DNA of 64,000 nt from Asticcacaulis sp. YBE204 (GTDB lineage Bacteria > Pseudomonadota > Alphaproteobacteria > Caulobacterales > Caulobacteraceae), in the NCBI RefSeq assembly GCF_000495855.1, contig NZ_AWGF01000001.1, positions 62,001-126,000 on the forward strand, read 5' to 3'. Below the pieces are notes generated by a model. It had not been told where the DNA came from, did no database searches, and worked only from the letters and a program-made list of their open reading frames with translations. Made by a program: the position numbers and the translations under genes. Position 1 is the first letter of the stretch; every line of letters starts with the position of its first letter. Below are positions 47,893 to 57,300 of the stretch, one piece after another.

Positions 47893-47974
47893 GCATTTTC
47901 CATAAGATAGAAAATGCGTTTAAGGCTTAGGTGCGGGCCTGGCCTGGTTACTGAGTCCCATATGATTTATGGGA
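47893..47974. promoter_or_regulatory. two dyads in the glucokinase-trpF promoter region
   Basis: GCATTTTC-N9-GAAAATGC (47893-47900 with 47910-47917) and TCCCAT-N7-ATGGGA (47956-47961 with 47969-47974) are perfect inverted repeats in the 222-bp gap between the divergent genes. A GAGTC site overlaps the second. They may be operators for either gene. No trp leader peptide with Trp codons is evident. Confidence 0.4.
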
Positions 47975-48048
47975 TTAATGGAGGATGGCTTTTAATGGTT
48001 GATTTTTCTTAAATTTCATCGCATCTGACCGGAAAATCAAGGCAACCC

Positions 48049-48711
48049 ATGACGATCAAGACAAAAATCTGCGGTATAAGGGATGATGATACCGCGCGTC
48101 AGGCTATAGATGATAGCGCTGACATGTTGGGGTTTATTTCTTTCCCCAGGTCGCCGCGTCATCTCAACATTGATCAGATGGCGCAGTTGATTGCAAATGC
48201 GACCACCTATGCTTTACACAAGGGCCGCGACGTCAAATGCGTCAGCGTGCTGGTTGACCCCGACGATACCTTGCTTGAGGCTATCGTCACCCGCGCCAGA
48301 CCGCATCTGATCCAGCTTCACGGGCACGAAACGCTTGAGCGCGTCCGCCATATCCGCGACCGCTTCAAGACCCCGCTCATCAAGGCGATTAGCGTCGAAT
48401 CGCGTGCCGATGTGCTCAATGCCGCGCTTTATGAGAGTGTGGTCGATCATCTGCTGTTCGACGCCAAACCGCCGAAGGATGCGGCCCTGCCCGGCGGTGT
48501 GGGGGCGCGTTTCGACTGGACGCTGATGGAGGGGTATCCGGCGAAAGCGCCGTGGCTTCTGGCCGGTGGTCTGACCCCGTGGAACGTGGCCGAGGCCGTT
48601 TCGCAATCGAAAGCGCCGATGGTGGATGTTTCCTCTGGCGTCGAGCGCGCGCCCGGACTAAAAGACCCGTCCCTGATCTCTCAGTTCCTCAAGGCCGTAA
48701 AGGCAATTTAA
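48049..48711 (+). CDS. trpF: phosphoribosylanthranilate isomerase
   Basis: Third step of the tryptophan branch. The 220 residues start TIKTKICGIRD, with the catalytic Cys in KICG. LGFISFPRSPRHL, LIQLHGHET, the Asp-containing LLFDAKPP and WLLAGGLTPWNV follow, and the phosphate site VDVSSGVE ends the barrel. It is the first gene of trpFBA; trpB follows after 15 bp. trpE, D, C and G are not in the window. Confidence 0.97.
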   Translation: MTIKTKICGIRDDDTARQAIDDSADMLGFISFPRSPRHLNIDQMAQLIANATTYALHKGRDVKCVSVLVDPDDTLLEAIVTRARPHLIQLHGHETLERVRHIRDRFKTPLIKAISVESRADVLNAALYESVVDHLLFDAKPPKDAALPGGVGARFDWTLMEGYPAKAPWLLAGGLTPWNVAEAVSQSKAPMVDVSSGVERAPGLKDPSLISQFLKAVKAI

Positions 48712-48726
48712 TAAAAGGTCTAAGCT

Positions 48727-49962
48727 GTGTCCACTGAAACGCCGGTTCTGTCGAACCGCTATAATCTGCCCGACGACAAGGGCCGTTTCGGGGATTTCGG
48801 CGGGCTATATGTCCCCGAAACCCTCATGCCGCTCGTTCTGGAGCTGGGTGAGGCGTGGGACGTCGCCAAAAACGACGACGCCTTCTGGGCCGAGTACCAT
48901 TCGCTGCTGAAACACTTCGTCGGTCGTCCCTCGCCGCTCTATTTCGCCGAGCGCCTGACCGACTATTACGGCGGCGCGAAAATCTATTTCAAGCGCGAGG
49001 AACTGAACCACACCGGCGCGCACAAGATCAATAACTGTATCGGTCAGATCCTGCTGGCCAAGCGCATGGGACGTACACGGATTATCGCCGAAACCGGTGC
49101 CGGTCAGCACGGCGTGGCCTCGGCCACCGTCTGCGCCAAGTTCGATCTGCCGTGTACGGTCTATATGGGCGCGCTGGACGTCGAGCGGCAAAAGCCGAAC
49201 GTTTTCCGCATGAACCTGCTCGGCACCACCGTCGTGCCGGTCACCAACGGCAACGGCACGCTGAAAGACGCGATGAACGAAGCCCTGCGCGACTGGGTCA
49301 CCAACGTCCACGACACCTATTACATGATCGGCACCGCCGCCGGGATGCATCCCTATCCAGAGATGGTGCGCGACTTCCAGACCGTCATCGGCAAGGAAAC
49401 CAAGCAGCAGATTCTCGAACTGGAAGGCCGCCTGCCCGACGCTGTCATCGCCTGCGTTGGCGGTGGCTCGAACGCTATCGGTCTGTTCCATCCCTTCATC
49501 GACGATGAGAGCGTGAAAATTGTCGGTGTCGAAGCCGCCGGTCACGGACTCGACGTCTATAACGGCCACGCCGCGTCGCTGAACGGCGGGCGTCCGGGCG
49601 TCCTGCACGGCAACCGCACCTACCTGCTTCAGGACGACGACGGACAGATCCTCGAAGGTCATTCGATTTCGGCGGGCCTCGACTATCCGGGCATCGGGCC
49701 GGAGCACGCCCACCTGTTCGCCACGGGCCGCGCCAAATACGTCTATACGACCGATAAGGAAGCGCTCGACGCCTTCCAGCTCACGTCGAAGCTTGAGGGC
49801 ATCATCCCGGCGCTCGAATCCTCGCACGCCATTGCCCGCGTCGGTGAACTGGCCCAAGAGGTCGGCAAGGGCGGCATCGTCGTGCTGAACCTGTCGGGTC
49901 GCGGCGACAAGGACATCTTCACCGTGGCCAGCGCCATCGGTCAGACCATGAGTGGAATGTAA
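48727..49962 (+). CDS. trpB: tryptophan synthase beta chain
   Basis: PLP enzyme that joins indole and serine to give tryptophan. It has 411 residues from GTG 48727 ([10 protein letters not shown]); AAAAGG lies upstream. [12 protein letters not shown], the PLP lysine in HTGAHKINN near 99, [10 protein letters not shown] and the phosphate-binding GGGSNAIG are all present. trpA begins 3 bp after its stop, as expected for two subunits of one complex. Confidence 0.98.
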   Translation: MSTETPVLSNRYNLPDDKGRFGDFGGLYVPETLMPLVLELGEAWDVAKNDDAFWAEYHSLLKHFVGRPSPLYFAERLTDYYGGAKIYFKREELNHTGAHKINNCIGQILLAKRMGRTRIIAETGAGQHGVASATVCAKFDLPCTVYMGALDVERQKPNVFRMNLLGTTVVPVTNGNGTLKDAMNEALRDWVTNVHDTYYMIGTAAGMHPYPEMVRDFQTVIGKETKQQILELEGRLPDAVIACVGGGSNAIGLFHPFIDDESVKIVGVEAAGHGLDVYNGHAASLNGGRPGVLHGNRTYLLQDDDGQILEGHSISAGLDYPGIGPEHAHLFATGRAKYVYTTDKEALDAFQLTSKLEGIIPALESSHAIARVGELAQEVGKGGIVVLNLSGRGDKDIFTVASAIGQTMSGM

Positions 49963-49965
49963 GAC

Positions 49966-50784
49966 ATGACGGTTGCGCGTATCGATGCCCGCTTCGCCAA
50001 GCTGAAAGCGGAAAACAAGGCGGCCTTCGTCTCCTACATCATGGCCGGTGATCCGGACCTTGAAACCTCATTCAACGTCCTGAAAGGCCTCGCCGAGGCC
50101 GGGTCGGACATCATCGAGCTGGGCTTTCCCTTCTCCGATCCGATGGCGGAAGGCCCGATCATCCAGTTGGCCGCCGAACGCTCGCTCAAGGCCGGAACGA
50201 AGATCGCTCAGGTCTTCGCACTTGCGTCACGTTTTCGTGAAATCGACGCCGACACGCCGCTGATCCTGATGGGTTATATGAACCCGGTCGAGAATATGGG
50301 CTATCCTGCCTTCGCCAGGGCCTGTGCCGACCACGGTATCGACGGCGTCATCGTCGTCGACTGCCCGCCGGAAGAGGCCGAAGGCCTGACCGACGCGCTT
50401 GATGCCGCCGATGTCGCCCTGATCCGCCTGATCACCCCGACCAGCGATGAAAAGCGCCTGAAAACCTTGGTGAAACGCACCAAGGGCTTCGTCTATTACG
50501 TCTCGGTCGCTGGCGTCACGGGCGTCAAGGAAGCCGACGCGCAAGGGATAGCCGGGGCCGTCAAACGCGTTCAGGAGGCCGCTCAACTGCCCGTCGTGGT
50601 CGGTTTCGGCATCAAGACGCCGGAACGCGCGTCTGAGGTCGCCCGCATCGCCGACGGGGCGGTGGTGGGCTCCGTTCTGGTGGACGCACTCGCGAAATCT
50701 TTACCGGGAAATTCCCCCATCGAGGCGAAAGTGCTGGAAACCGCCGGCATTTTGGCTCAGGCTGTTCATAACGCCAGAAACTAA
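49966..50784 (+). CDS. trpA: tryptophan synthase alpha chain
   Basis: Cleaves indole-3-glycerol phosphate and passes indole to TrpB. A TIM barrel of 272 residues. The catalytic Glu is in ELGFPFSDP near 50 and the Asp in DPMAEGP near 60. Phosphate-binding VGFGIKTPE and GSVLVDAL follow. accD follows 105 bp later on the same strand. Confidence 0.98.
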   Translation: MTVARIDARFAKLKAENKAAFVSYIMAGDPDLETSFNVLKGLAEAGSDIIELGFPFSDPMAEGPIIQLAAERSLKAGTKIAQVFALASRFREIDADTPLILMGYMNPVENMGYPAFARACADHGIDGVIVVDCPPEEAEGLTDALDAADVALIRLITPTSDEKRLKTLVKRTKGFVYYVSVAGVTGVKEADAQGIAGAVKRVQEAAQLPVVVGFGIKTPERASEVARIADGAVVGSVLVDALAKSLPGNSPIEAKVLETAGILAQAVHNARN

Positions 50785-50889
50785 GCGTGGCTCCGACCGT
50801 CGGCGGTAAAGGTCTCGTTAACCCTTTATTTGCCGACGCAGGTCAGAACAACACATAGCTTTTTAAGCGTACCGGAGTTACGACTGTAC

Positions 50890-51825
50890 ATGGCCATCGC
50901 CGACAAATTAGCCAAGAGTAGACGCACCTTGCCGAATACCGTCCGCCCCACGGATCGTCGCGACAGCGGCGGCTGGCTCGCCAAGATCGCCCCCGGCGTG
51001 TCCAAACTGGTGTCCAAACGCGAAACCCCCGAAAATCTCTGGGTCAAGGACCCCGACACCGGCGAGATGATCTACCGCCCGGACCTCGAAGCCGCCCTGT
51101 GGGTGACGCCGGCCGGACGCCACATGCGCATCAATGCGCAAACCCGCCTCAGCTACACCTTCGACGACGGCGAATACGAGGCCCTCGATACGCCCGCCGT
51201 ACCCGAAGACCCGTTGCACTTCTCCGACGGCAAGCCCTATGCCGACCGCCTCAAGGCCGCGCGCGCAGCCTCCGGCGCCAAAGACACTATGCAGATCGGC
51301 TACGGTCGCGTCGCCGACGTGCCCTGCGTCGTGCTGGTGCAGGACTTCACCTTCATGGGCGGATCGCTGGGCATGGCCGCGGGTGAAGCCTTCATCGCCG
51401 CCTGTCGCTACGCCGTCGAGCGCAAAGTGCCGATGGTCGCCATCACGGCGTCCGGCGGCGCGCGCATGCAGGAGGGCACCCTGTCCCTTATGCAGCTGGC
51501 GCGCACGACGCTGGCCATTCAGGAACTGAAACAGGCGCAACTGCCCTATATCGTGGTCCTCACCGACCCGACGACCGGCGGCGTCTCGGCCTCCTACGCC
51601 ATGCTCGGCGACATCCATCTGGCCGAACCCGGTGCCCTGATCTGCTTTGCCGGTCCGCGCGTCATCGAGACCACCATTCGCGAGAAGCTCCCCGAAGGCT
51701 TCCAGCGTGCGGAATACCTCGTCGACAAGGGCATGGTCGATCGCGTCGTCTCGCGTTCGGAACTACCCGACGTGCTGGGCGCGCTGATGTCGATGCTGAT
51801 GGACGGCAAGCGCCGGGCGGCATAG
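50890..51825 (+). CDS. accD: acetyl-CoA carboxylase carboxyltransferase subunit beta, zinc-finger cysteines lost
   Basis: Beta subunit of the carboxyltransferase that makes malonyl-CoA for fatty acid synthesis. It has 311 residues from ATG 50890 (MAIADKLAKS). The crotonase-like core is intact: GSLGMAAGEAF, ITASGGARMQEG, TTGGVSASYAMLGD and AGPRVIETTI. The N-terminal finger is recognisable (LWVKDPDTGEMIYRPDLE, then VTPAGRHMRI), but all four usual zinc Cys are replaced (Asp, Thr, Thr, Gly). Partial loss is common in alphaproteobacterial AccD as far as I recall. folC lies downstream, the usual accD-folC order, here split by a small membrane gene. Confidence 0.96.
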   Translation: MAIADKLAKSRRTLPNTVRPTDRRDSGGWLAKIAPGVSKLVSKRETPENLWVKDPDTGEMIYRPDLEAALWVTPAGRHMRINAQTRLSYTFDDGEYEALDTPAVPEDPLHFSDGKPYADRLKAARAASGAKDTMQIGYGRVADVPCVVLVQDFTFMGGSLGMAAGEAFIAACRYAVERKVPMVAITASGGARMQEGTLSLMQLARTTLAIQELKQAQLPYIVVLTDPTTGGVSASYAMLGDIHLAEPGALICFAGPRVIETTIREKLPEGFQRAEYLVDKGMVDRVVSRSELPDVLGALMSMLMDGKRRAA

Positions 51826-51828
51826 GAC

Positions 51829-51853
51829 GTGGGGTCACAGACCCCATACCCCA
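51829..51853. repeat. GTGGGGTC-aca-GACCCCAT gene-end dyad
   Basis: GTGGGGTC, 3 bases, GACCCCAT, then ACCCCAT. It begins 4 bp after the accD stop and belongs to the family at 1051, 31303, 32492 and 44979. Confidence 0.7.
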
Positions 51854-51884
51854 TGGCTAAGGGCAGGTGACTGAGGGGGAACCT

Positions 51885-52325
51885 GTGAAACGAAACATAT
51901 ACTGGCCACTAATAAAGTCAGTATGGGCCTGCATTCTGGCCGCAATGGTCGTTGTGATCGTGCTGCCGACCTTCGTCGCGATTAGGAATCATATCCTTTA
52001 CGGCACACTCGATAATCCGAATGACGATGAAATCTGGATTTTTGTTTTGTTTGGTTCCGTCCTTTATTTCGCGATAATACTATTCAGTCTTCTGGTTATA
52101 GGCTTACCCGTACAGGCGGTGATGCAATCGCAGGGGCTGAACCGGTATTGGCACTTCGCCCTACCATCTACTCTGTTGGGATTTGCGGTGGGTTCAGTTA
52201 CCGCAATCGGCGATCTGTTAAGCACCTCACTTCTGGATGCCGTTTTAGGGTTTTGTATCGGATCGGTGTTCTGGCTGGTACGTCGCCCGGACAAGGACGC
52301 ATCGAAAGCCCTCCCTTTGACTTAA
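51885..52325 (+). CDS. small membrane protein of unknown function
   Basis: A 146-residue protein with four hydrophobic segments at about 8-30 (IKSVWACILAAMVVVIVLP), 50-75 (FVLFGSVLYFAIILFSLLVIG), 90-110 and 115-132. It starts with GTG 51885, which has a strong GAGGGGGA a few bases before it; a GTG 18 bp upstream in frame lacks one. The C-terminal tail is short and basic (RRPDKDASK). Composition is AT-richer than accD and folC, between which it is wedged. No family recognised. Confidence 0.7.
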   Translation: MKRNIYWPLIKSVWACILAAMVVVIVLPTFVAIRNHILYGTLDNPNDDEIWIFVLFGSVLYFAIILFSLLVIGLPVQAVMQSQGLNRYWHFALPSTLLGFAVGSVTAIGDLLSTSLLDAVLGFCIGSVFWLVRRPDKDASKALPLT

Positions 52326-52346
52326 AACAGGTGCTAAAGCCGGTTA

Positions 52347-52463
52347 TCCCCTCTCCCTGAGGGAGAGGGTGGCCCGACAGGGCCGGGTGAGGGGGAAATG
52401 TCCACCGCGCTCGCTGAACCTGTTCCCCCTCACCCCAACCCTCTCCCTCAAGGGAGAGGGGGA
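52347..52463. repeat. large CTCTCCC/GGGAGAGG palindromic element before folC
   Basis: CTCTCCCTGAGGGAGAGG, GGCCCGACAGGGCC and GGGTGAGGGGG (52347-52395) are followed by the complementary series CCCCCTCACCCC, AACCCTCTCCCTCAAGGGAG (52425-52463). The whole can fold into a long branched hairpin. It fills the space before folC (start 52472). A smaller relative is at 41051-41135. Confidence 0.8.
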
Positions 52464-52471
52464 AGTAGCTA

Positions 52472-53770
52472 ATGACCGACCGCCTGTTACCCTTCGATGC
52501 CCCGCTGGAACGCCTCAAGGCGCTTCACCCCAAGAAAATCGACCTGACGCTGGAGCGTATGCTCCGGGTCTGCGAAGCTCTGGGCCGTCCGCAGGACCGC
52601 TTGCCGCCGGTGGTCCACGTCGCGGGCACCAACGGCAAGGGTTCGACCCTTGCCCTGCTGCGCGCCATGGCCGAGGCGCAGGGTTTGCGCGTCCACGTCT
52701 ATACCTCGCCGCATCTGGTGCGCTTCGCTGAGCGCATCCGGCTGGCAGGCACTCTGATCACGGACGATTATCTCGCCGACGTGCTGGATCGTGTCGAAAA
52801 GGCCAATGATGGCGCGCCCCTGACTTTTTTCGAAGCCACCACCGCCGCGGCGTTTCTGGCGTTGTCAGAGGTCGAGGCCGATCTGCTGCTGCTGGAAACC
52901 GGGCTCGGTGGCATACTGGATGCGACCAATATCGTCCGGGAACCGAAGATTTCGATCATCACGCCGATCGACTACGACCATCAGGCCTTTCTCGGCAACG
53001 ACCTGACGACCATCGCGAAACAAAAGGCCGGGATTATCAAACCCGGTTTCCCGGTTATCAGCGCCCGTCAGCAAGACGAGGCCGAAACCGTCATCGAGCG
53101 CGCCGCGCTAAAGGGTCGCTGCACGCTCTATACCGCTGGTCAGGGCTTCAATGCCTATGAGGAAAATGGTCGACTGGTCTTTCAGGACGAAGATGCGCTA
53201 CTCGATCTCAGTCTGCCCAAATTGTCAGGCGCGCATCAGATCGACAACGCGGCTTTAAGCATTAAGGCGGCGCGCCTACTGGGATTTTCGCCTGATGCCA
53301 TCGACCGAGGCTTGCAAACCGCCGTCTGGCCCGCCCGGATGCAGCGCCTGCGGTCCGGACCGTTGGTGGCCGCTCTGCCCGCCGACAGCGAACTATGGCT
53401 CGACGGCGGGCATAATCCCCATGCCGCCCGTGCTTTGCGCGCCCATATCGAAGCGCTTAATGTACGTGACCCTAAGCCGCTGCATCTGATCTGTGGTCTG
53501 ATCAACACCAAGGACGCCGGTGAATTTTTCGGCCATTTCGAAGGTCTCGACCTCGATATAACCTGTGTCAGTTTTTCGTCCGACGCTGTGATACCGCCCG
53601 AACAATTGGCCGCGACCGCACACGAAAAAGGGCTTAAGGCCACGGTGGCCACAAGCCCTTTGGAAGCTATTCAGCGCCTTAGACCGGAACCCGCACGGGT
53701 GCTGATCTGTGGTTCGCTCTATCTGGCCGGCGATGTGCTCGCGCTCTCGCCTGAAACGTGGCCGATCTGA
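52472..53770 (+). CDS. folC: bifunctional folylpolyglutamate synthase/dihydrofolate synthase
   Basis: Adds glutamate to folates and makes dihydrofolate from dihydropteroate. The 432 residues contain the ATP loop VHVAGTNGKGST near 49-60, YTSPHLVRFAERI, the Mur-ligase-type LLLETGLGGILDATN and DYDHQAFLG, and WLDGGHNPHAAR in the C-terminal domain. It lies downstream of trpFBA-accD. Its leader consists almost entirely of a palindromic repeat, so a hairpin could affect its ribosome entry. Confidence 0.96.
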   Translation: MTDRLLPFDAPLERLKALHPKKIDLTLERMLRVCEALGRPQDRLPPVVHVAGTNGKGSTLALLRAMAEAQGLRVHVYTSPHLVRFAERIRLAGTLITDDYLADVLDRVEKANDGAPLTFFEATTAAAFLALSEVEADLLLLETGLGGILDATNIVREPKISIITPIDYDHQAFLGNDLTTIAKQKAGIIKPGFPVISARQQDEAETVIERAALKGRCTLYTAGQGFNAYEENGRLVFQDEDALLDLSLPKLSGAHQIDNAALSIKAARLLGFSPDAIDRGLQTAVWPARMQRLRSGPLVAALPADSELWLDGGHNPHAARALRAHIEALNVRDPKPLHLICGLINTKDAGEFFGHFEGLDLDITCVSFSSDAVIPPEQLAATAHEKGLKATVATSPLEAIQRLRPEPARVLICGSLYLAGDVLALSPETWPI

Positions 53771-53780
53771 ACTTCTTATT

Positions 53781-53946
53781 CCTCCCTAGCTTTTCTGGGG
53801 AGGGGGACCGCGCCTGAAAGGCGTGGTGGTGGGGTATCTTGCGGAGGTTCAACGGCCACAGTCGTTAGAAGCAAGAATCCCCACCACCACATCTCACATG
53901 CTTCGCATGCTCGTGCGGTCCCCCTCCCCGACAAGTCAGGGAGGTA
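53781..53946. repeat. large imperfect palindromic element, copy 2
   Basis: CCTCCC, GGGGAGGGGGACCGC, GTGGTGGTGGGG, CTTGC (53781-53842), then the mirror GCAAGAATCCCCACCACCAC, GCGGTCCCCCTCCCC and GGGAGG (53871-53946). The arms pair almost fully. The same blocks occur at 20797-21001. It lies between converging folC and trxA and may act as a terminator. Confidence 0.8.
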
Positions 53947-53950
53947 CAGG

Positions 53951-54283
53951 TTAAGCGACGCCTGCTTCGTTCAGCCACTCGACCAGCTTCGACTTCGGCA
54001 TGGCGCCGACCTTCATCGAGGTCATCTTGCCGTCCTTGAACAGCATCATGGTCGGGATGCCGCGCACGCCGAACTTCGACGGTGTCATCGGCGAATCGTC
54101 GATATTGATCTTGGAAATGGTCAGCTTGTCGCCATAGGCCTCGGCCAGTTCGTCGAGGATCGGCGCGATCTGTTTACACGGGCCGCACCATTCGGCCCAG
54201 AAATCGACCAGAACCGGCTTGTCCGACTTCAGGACGTCGGCTTCGAAGGATTCGTCGGTGACTTTTACCGTTGCACTGGACAT
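53951..54283 (-). CDS. trxA: thioredoxin
   Basis: General disulfide reductase of the cytoplasm. The 110 residues carry the active site WCGPC at 32-36 in FWAEWCGPCKQIAP, the cis-Pro in RGIPTMMLF and the usual central Asp. It is the last gene of the minus-strand series, 79 bp after addA, so it may have its own promoter. A large palindromic element lies just past the stop. Confidence 0.97.
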   Translation of the reverse strand: MSSATVKVTDESFEADVLKSDKPVLVDFWAEWCGPCKQIAPILDELAEAYGDKLTISKINIDDSPMTPSKFGVRGIPTMMLFKDGKMTSMKVGAMPKSKLVEWLNEAGVA

Positions 54284-54362
54284 GAGAATTCCTAACTGCC
54301 CGTCTGTATCAGGGGCGGATACGCTTGTTCGTCCCCCAAGGTAGGTAAGACGCGATAAGAAA

Positions 54363-57300
54363 TCAATGGCCGCCGATTTCCGCCAGCCTGAGATTTACTA
54401 AAGTCTCGCTTAAGGGCGTCAGTTTCGGCCCGTCCGTCCACAAAAGCGCCGCTTCAATGCGTTTTTCCGGATAGATTTGTCGCAGCAGTGCCACATAGCC
54501 CGCCATCTGACGCTGATAATCAACCGCGGCATGTTCCGCCGAGTCCGGTGCCGGGCGATTCGATTTGTAATCGATGACCAGTACGCGGTCGTCCTCGACA
54601 ACCAGCCGGTCGATTCGTCCCGACATGAAGACGGCATCGCCCTGCGCATTCGTGCCAATTCGCCCCGCCAGAGCGACTTCCGGTCGCGACTTGGGGCCGA
54701 AGGCCTCGGCAAAGCGCGCGTCGTTCAACACCCCGAACACGGCCGCCTGGATTTCCTCGCGCTGGGCATCGTCGAGGTCCGGTTGCTTGGCCAGCCATTG
54801 CGTCGCCACGATCTTGCGACGCTCGACGGGCATTTCGGGCAGGATTTCAAACAGCTTGTGAATCTTGATGCCGCGCCCGAAACGGCCCAGACCGGGCCGC
54901 CCGGCCAGCGGCGACGGTGCGCGATCGGTTTGCGTCCGGTCGTCGTCGCTCAGTTGCGATACGGAGCGCCAGATAATGTCCGTTTCCGGATCATCGGTCG
55001 GCGAGGCCGTGATAAAGGCCGGCAAGGGTTCCGTCTGTGGGATCGCCCGTGCCTCGGCGGTCATCGATTCCGACCGCTGACCATAGACCAGCACCTGCGT
55101 GCCGTCCGTCGCTTCGGCATCCTTAGCCACTCCGAAATCGACCCGCGTTTCCATATCGAAGGCCACCACATCGGGCAGTCGTGCAAAACCGTCCGCCGCC
55201 AGATCGTACCAGTCGGGAAACAGACCGTTGGGCGAGGTCTTGCCGCGATAGCCGCACAGGGTCAGGCGGTCGCGCGCCCGCGTCAGGGCCACGTAGAACA
55301 GGCGTAACCCCTCTTTCGCCTCGCGATCGCTGCGGGCGGTCTTGATCTGCGTGACCGCCTCCGGATCGAAGTGTTTGCCGCGCGACGACAGGAAGATATC
55401 GGCCTCGTCCGACAGGACCAGCAGATCGTCCTTTTGCGTCGATTTGAACCCCGGCGACATCGGCAGAATGACCCACGGCGCTTCCAGGCCCTTCGATCCG
55501 TGTACGGTCATGACCCGCACGCGGTCGCCGCCTTCTTCCTGCTCGCGCTTGATTTCCGACGCGTTGAATTCGCACAGATTGAGGAAGGTGATGACGCCGA
55601 TATCGCCGACGCCCTCGCCTTTGAGCGCCAGATTGAGCGTCTCGTCCAGCACGTCCTCGCATTCGACGCCCAAACGCGTGATGAAACGCTGGCGCTGAGT
55701 GCGGCCTTCTGGATCGCGGCGATTGAGAATGCGCCCCAACAGGTCGAAGGCCGTGCGGTCCGGCGCTTCGCTCAACACCCAGCCCAGAAAATTCCGCGCG
55801 GCGGAAAAGCGCGGGTTCTCGCTTGCGCGCCGCCCTAACGCCTGCCACAGGCGCGTGTCCGGCGTTCGCGCCAGATCGTAGAGATCGTCTTCACTGAGGT
55901 CGCACAGAGGACTGCGCAGGACACAGGCCAGGGACAGACTGTCCGTCGGTTGCAGGCAAAAACGCATCAGGGCGCGCAGGTCCTGAAAAGCGATATGGTC
56001 GCCCAGTTTGAGCCGATCCGCACCGGACACCGCGACTCCGGCGATTTTCAGCTCACGGATGATGTGCTCGAACAGGGCATCGCGCTTACGCACCAGAATG
56101 AGCACATCGCCCGCATGCATCGCCCGCGCGGAGCGTGTACCCTTGTCGATAACGCTGCGCCCCAGATCGATTTCCGCGCGGATATGAAAAGCCAGTTGTT
56201 GCGCCAGGCGCTTGGCCGGGGCCGCCGCGGAGGCATCGACCGGCTCGATATCGGCGTCGTCGTCTACGTGGTCGGGTACAGGTAGCGGGAAGACCGGCGG
56301 CCATAGTTCGACCGTAGCGGCTCGTTCTTCGCGTTTGGCCTCGTGGATGATCTTTTCCGCCGTAAAATTCAGCGCTTCAGAAAGATCGGGCTGATCGAAC
56401 ACCGCATCCACCGCCCCCAGCACCTGCGGCAGGGAGCGCCAGCTTTGCACCAGTTGCGGGACGACGAAGGGCTTACCTGCCGATTCCGCGCGTAGCTGGT
56501 AATAGTGCCGCATCCCTAAGAAAAGATCGGGCTTGGCGCCCTGAAAGCCATAGATCGACTGCTTTTCATCGCCCACGGCAAATACTGTGCGGTCGGCATT
56601 GGCCAGCGACGAGATCGAGCCTTCGCCCGCGAAAAACTCTTCGGTCAGGGCCTTGACGATATCCCACTGATCGGCGGACGTATCCTGTCCTTCGTCGACC
56701 AGAACGTGTTCCAACCCGCCATCCATCTTGAACAGCACCCACTGCGACATCGAACCCTCCGCCAACAGACGTTTGGTCCGTCCGATCAGATCCTGAAAAT
56801 CGAGCGCGCCGGTCTGGCGTTTCAGCGTCTGATAGATGTCGCTGAAATCGGTGAACAGCCGCAGGGCATCGAGCGTGTTCATCGCCGTTTCCGCGGCCTT
56901 GCGCTGGGCCACCACCTCGGCGAACCGCACGCGCGTCCGATCGAGCCAGTCGCGGTCGCATTGCGCGCTTTTGGTAGAGCACAGCTCTTTGCGCGGCCCG
57001 TGCGTCCCGGTGTAGAAAATCCTGTACATCGCATCGAAATCGAACGGATTGCCGTTCAGAACGGCCTCGCGCAGGCTCAGCAGGGTGACCGACAATTCCT
57101 GATTGCCCTTGGTGCTGATGGTGGCCAGAGACCGCGCCAGTTCGGCCACTTCGTCCCAGTCAAGGTTTTCCGCAAACCGATCAACGACCATGTCCGGGGT
57201 TGCGGGCGCGTCCAGTCCCAAACACTGGAAAACATAGATACTGAGCGGTATATTGCCAGCCTCGGCTTGCAGGCGCGTCAGCTGATCGGCGATCTTGTCG

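Noticed and set aside
47827-48048. trp leader peptide/attenuator before trpF
   Set aside because: Dyads are present, but no short frame with tandem Trp codons or terminator/antiterminator pair was found.
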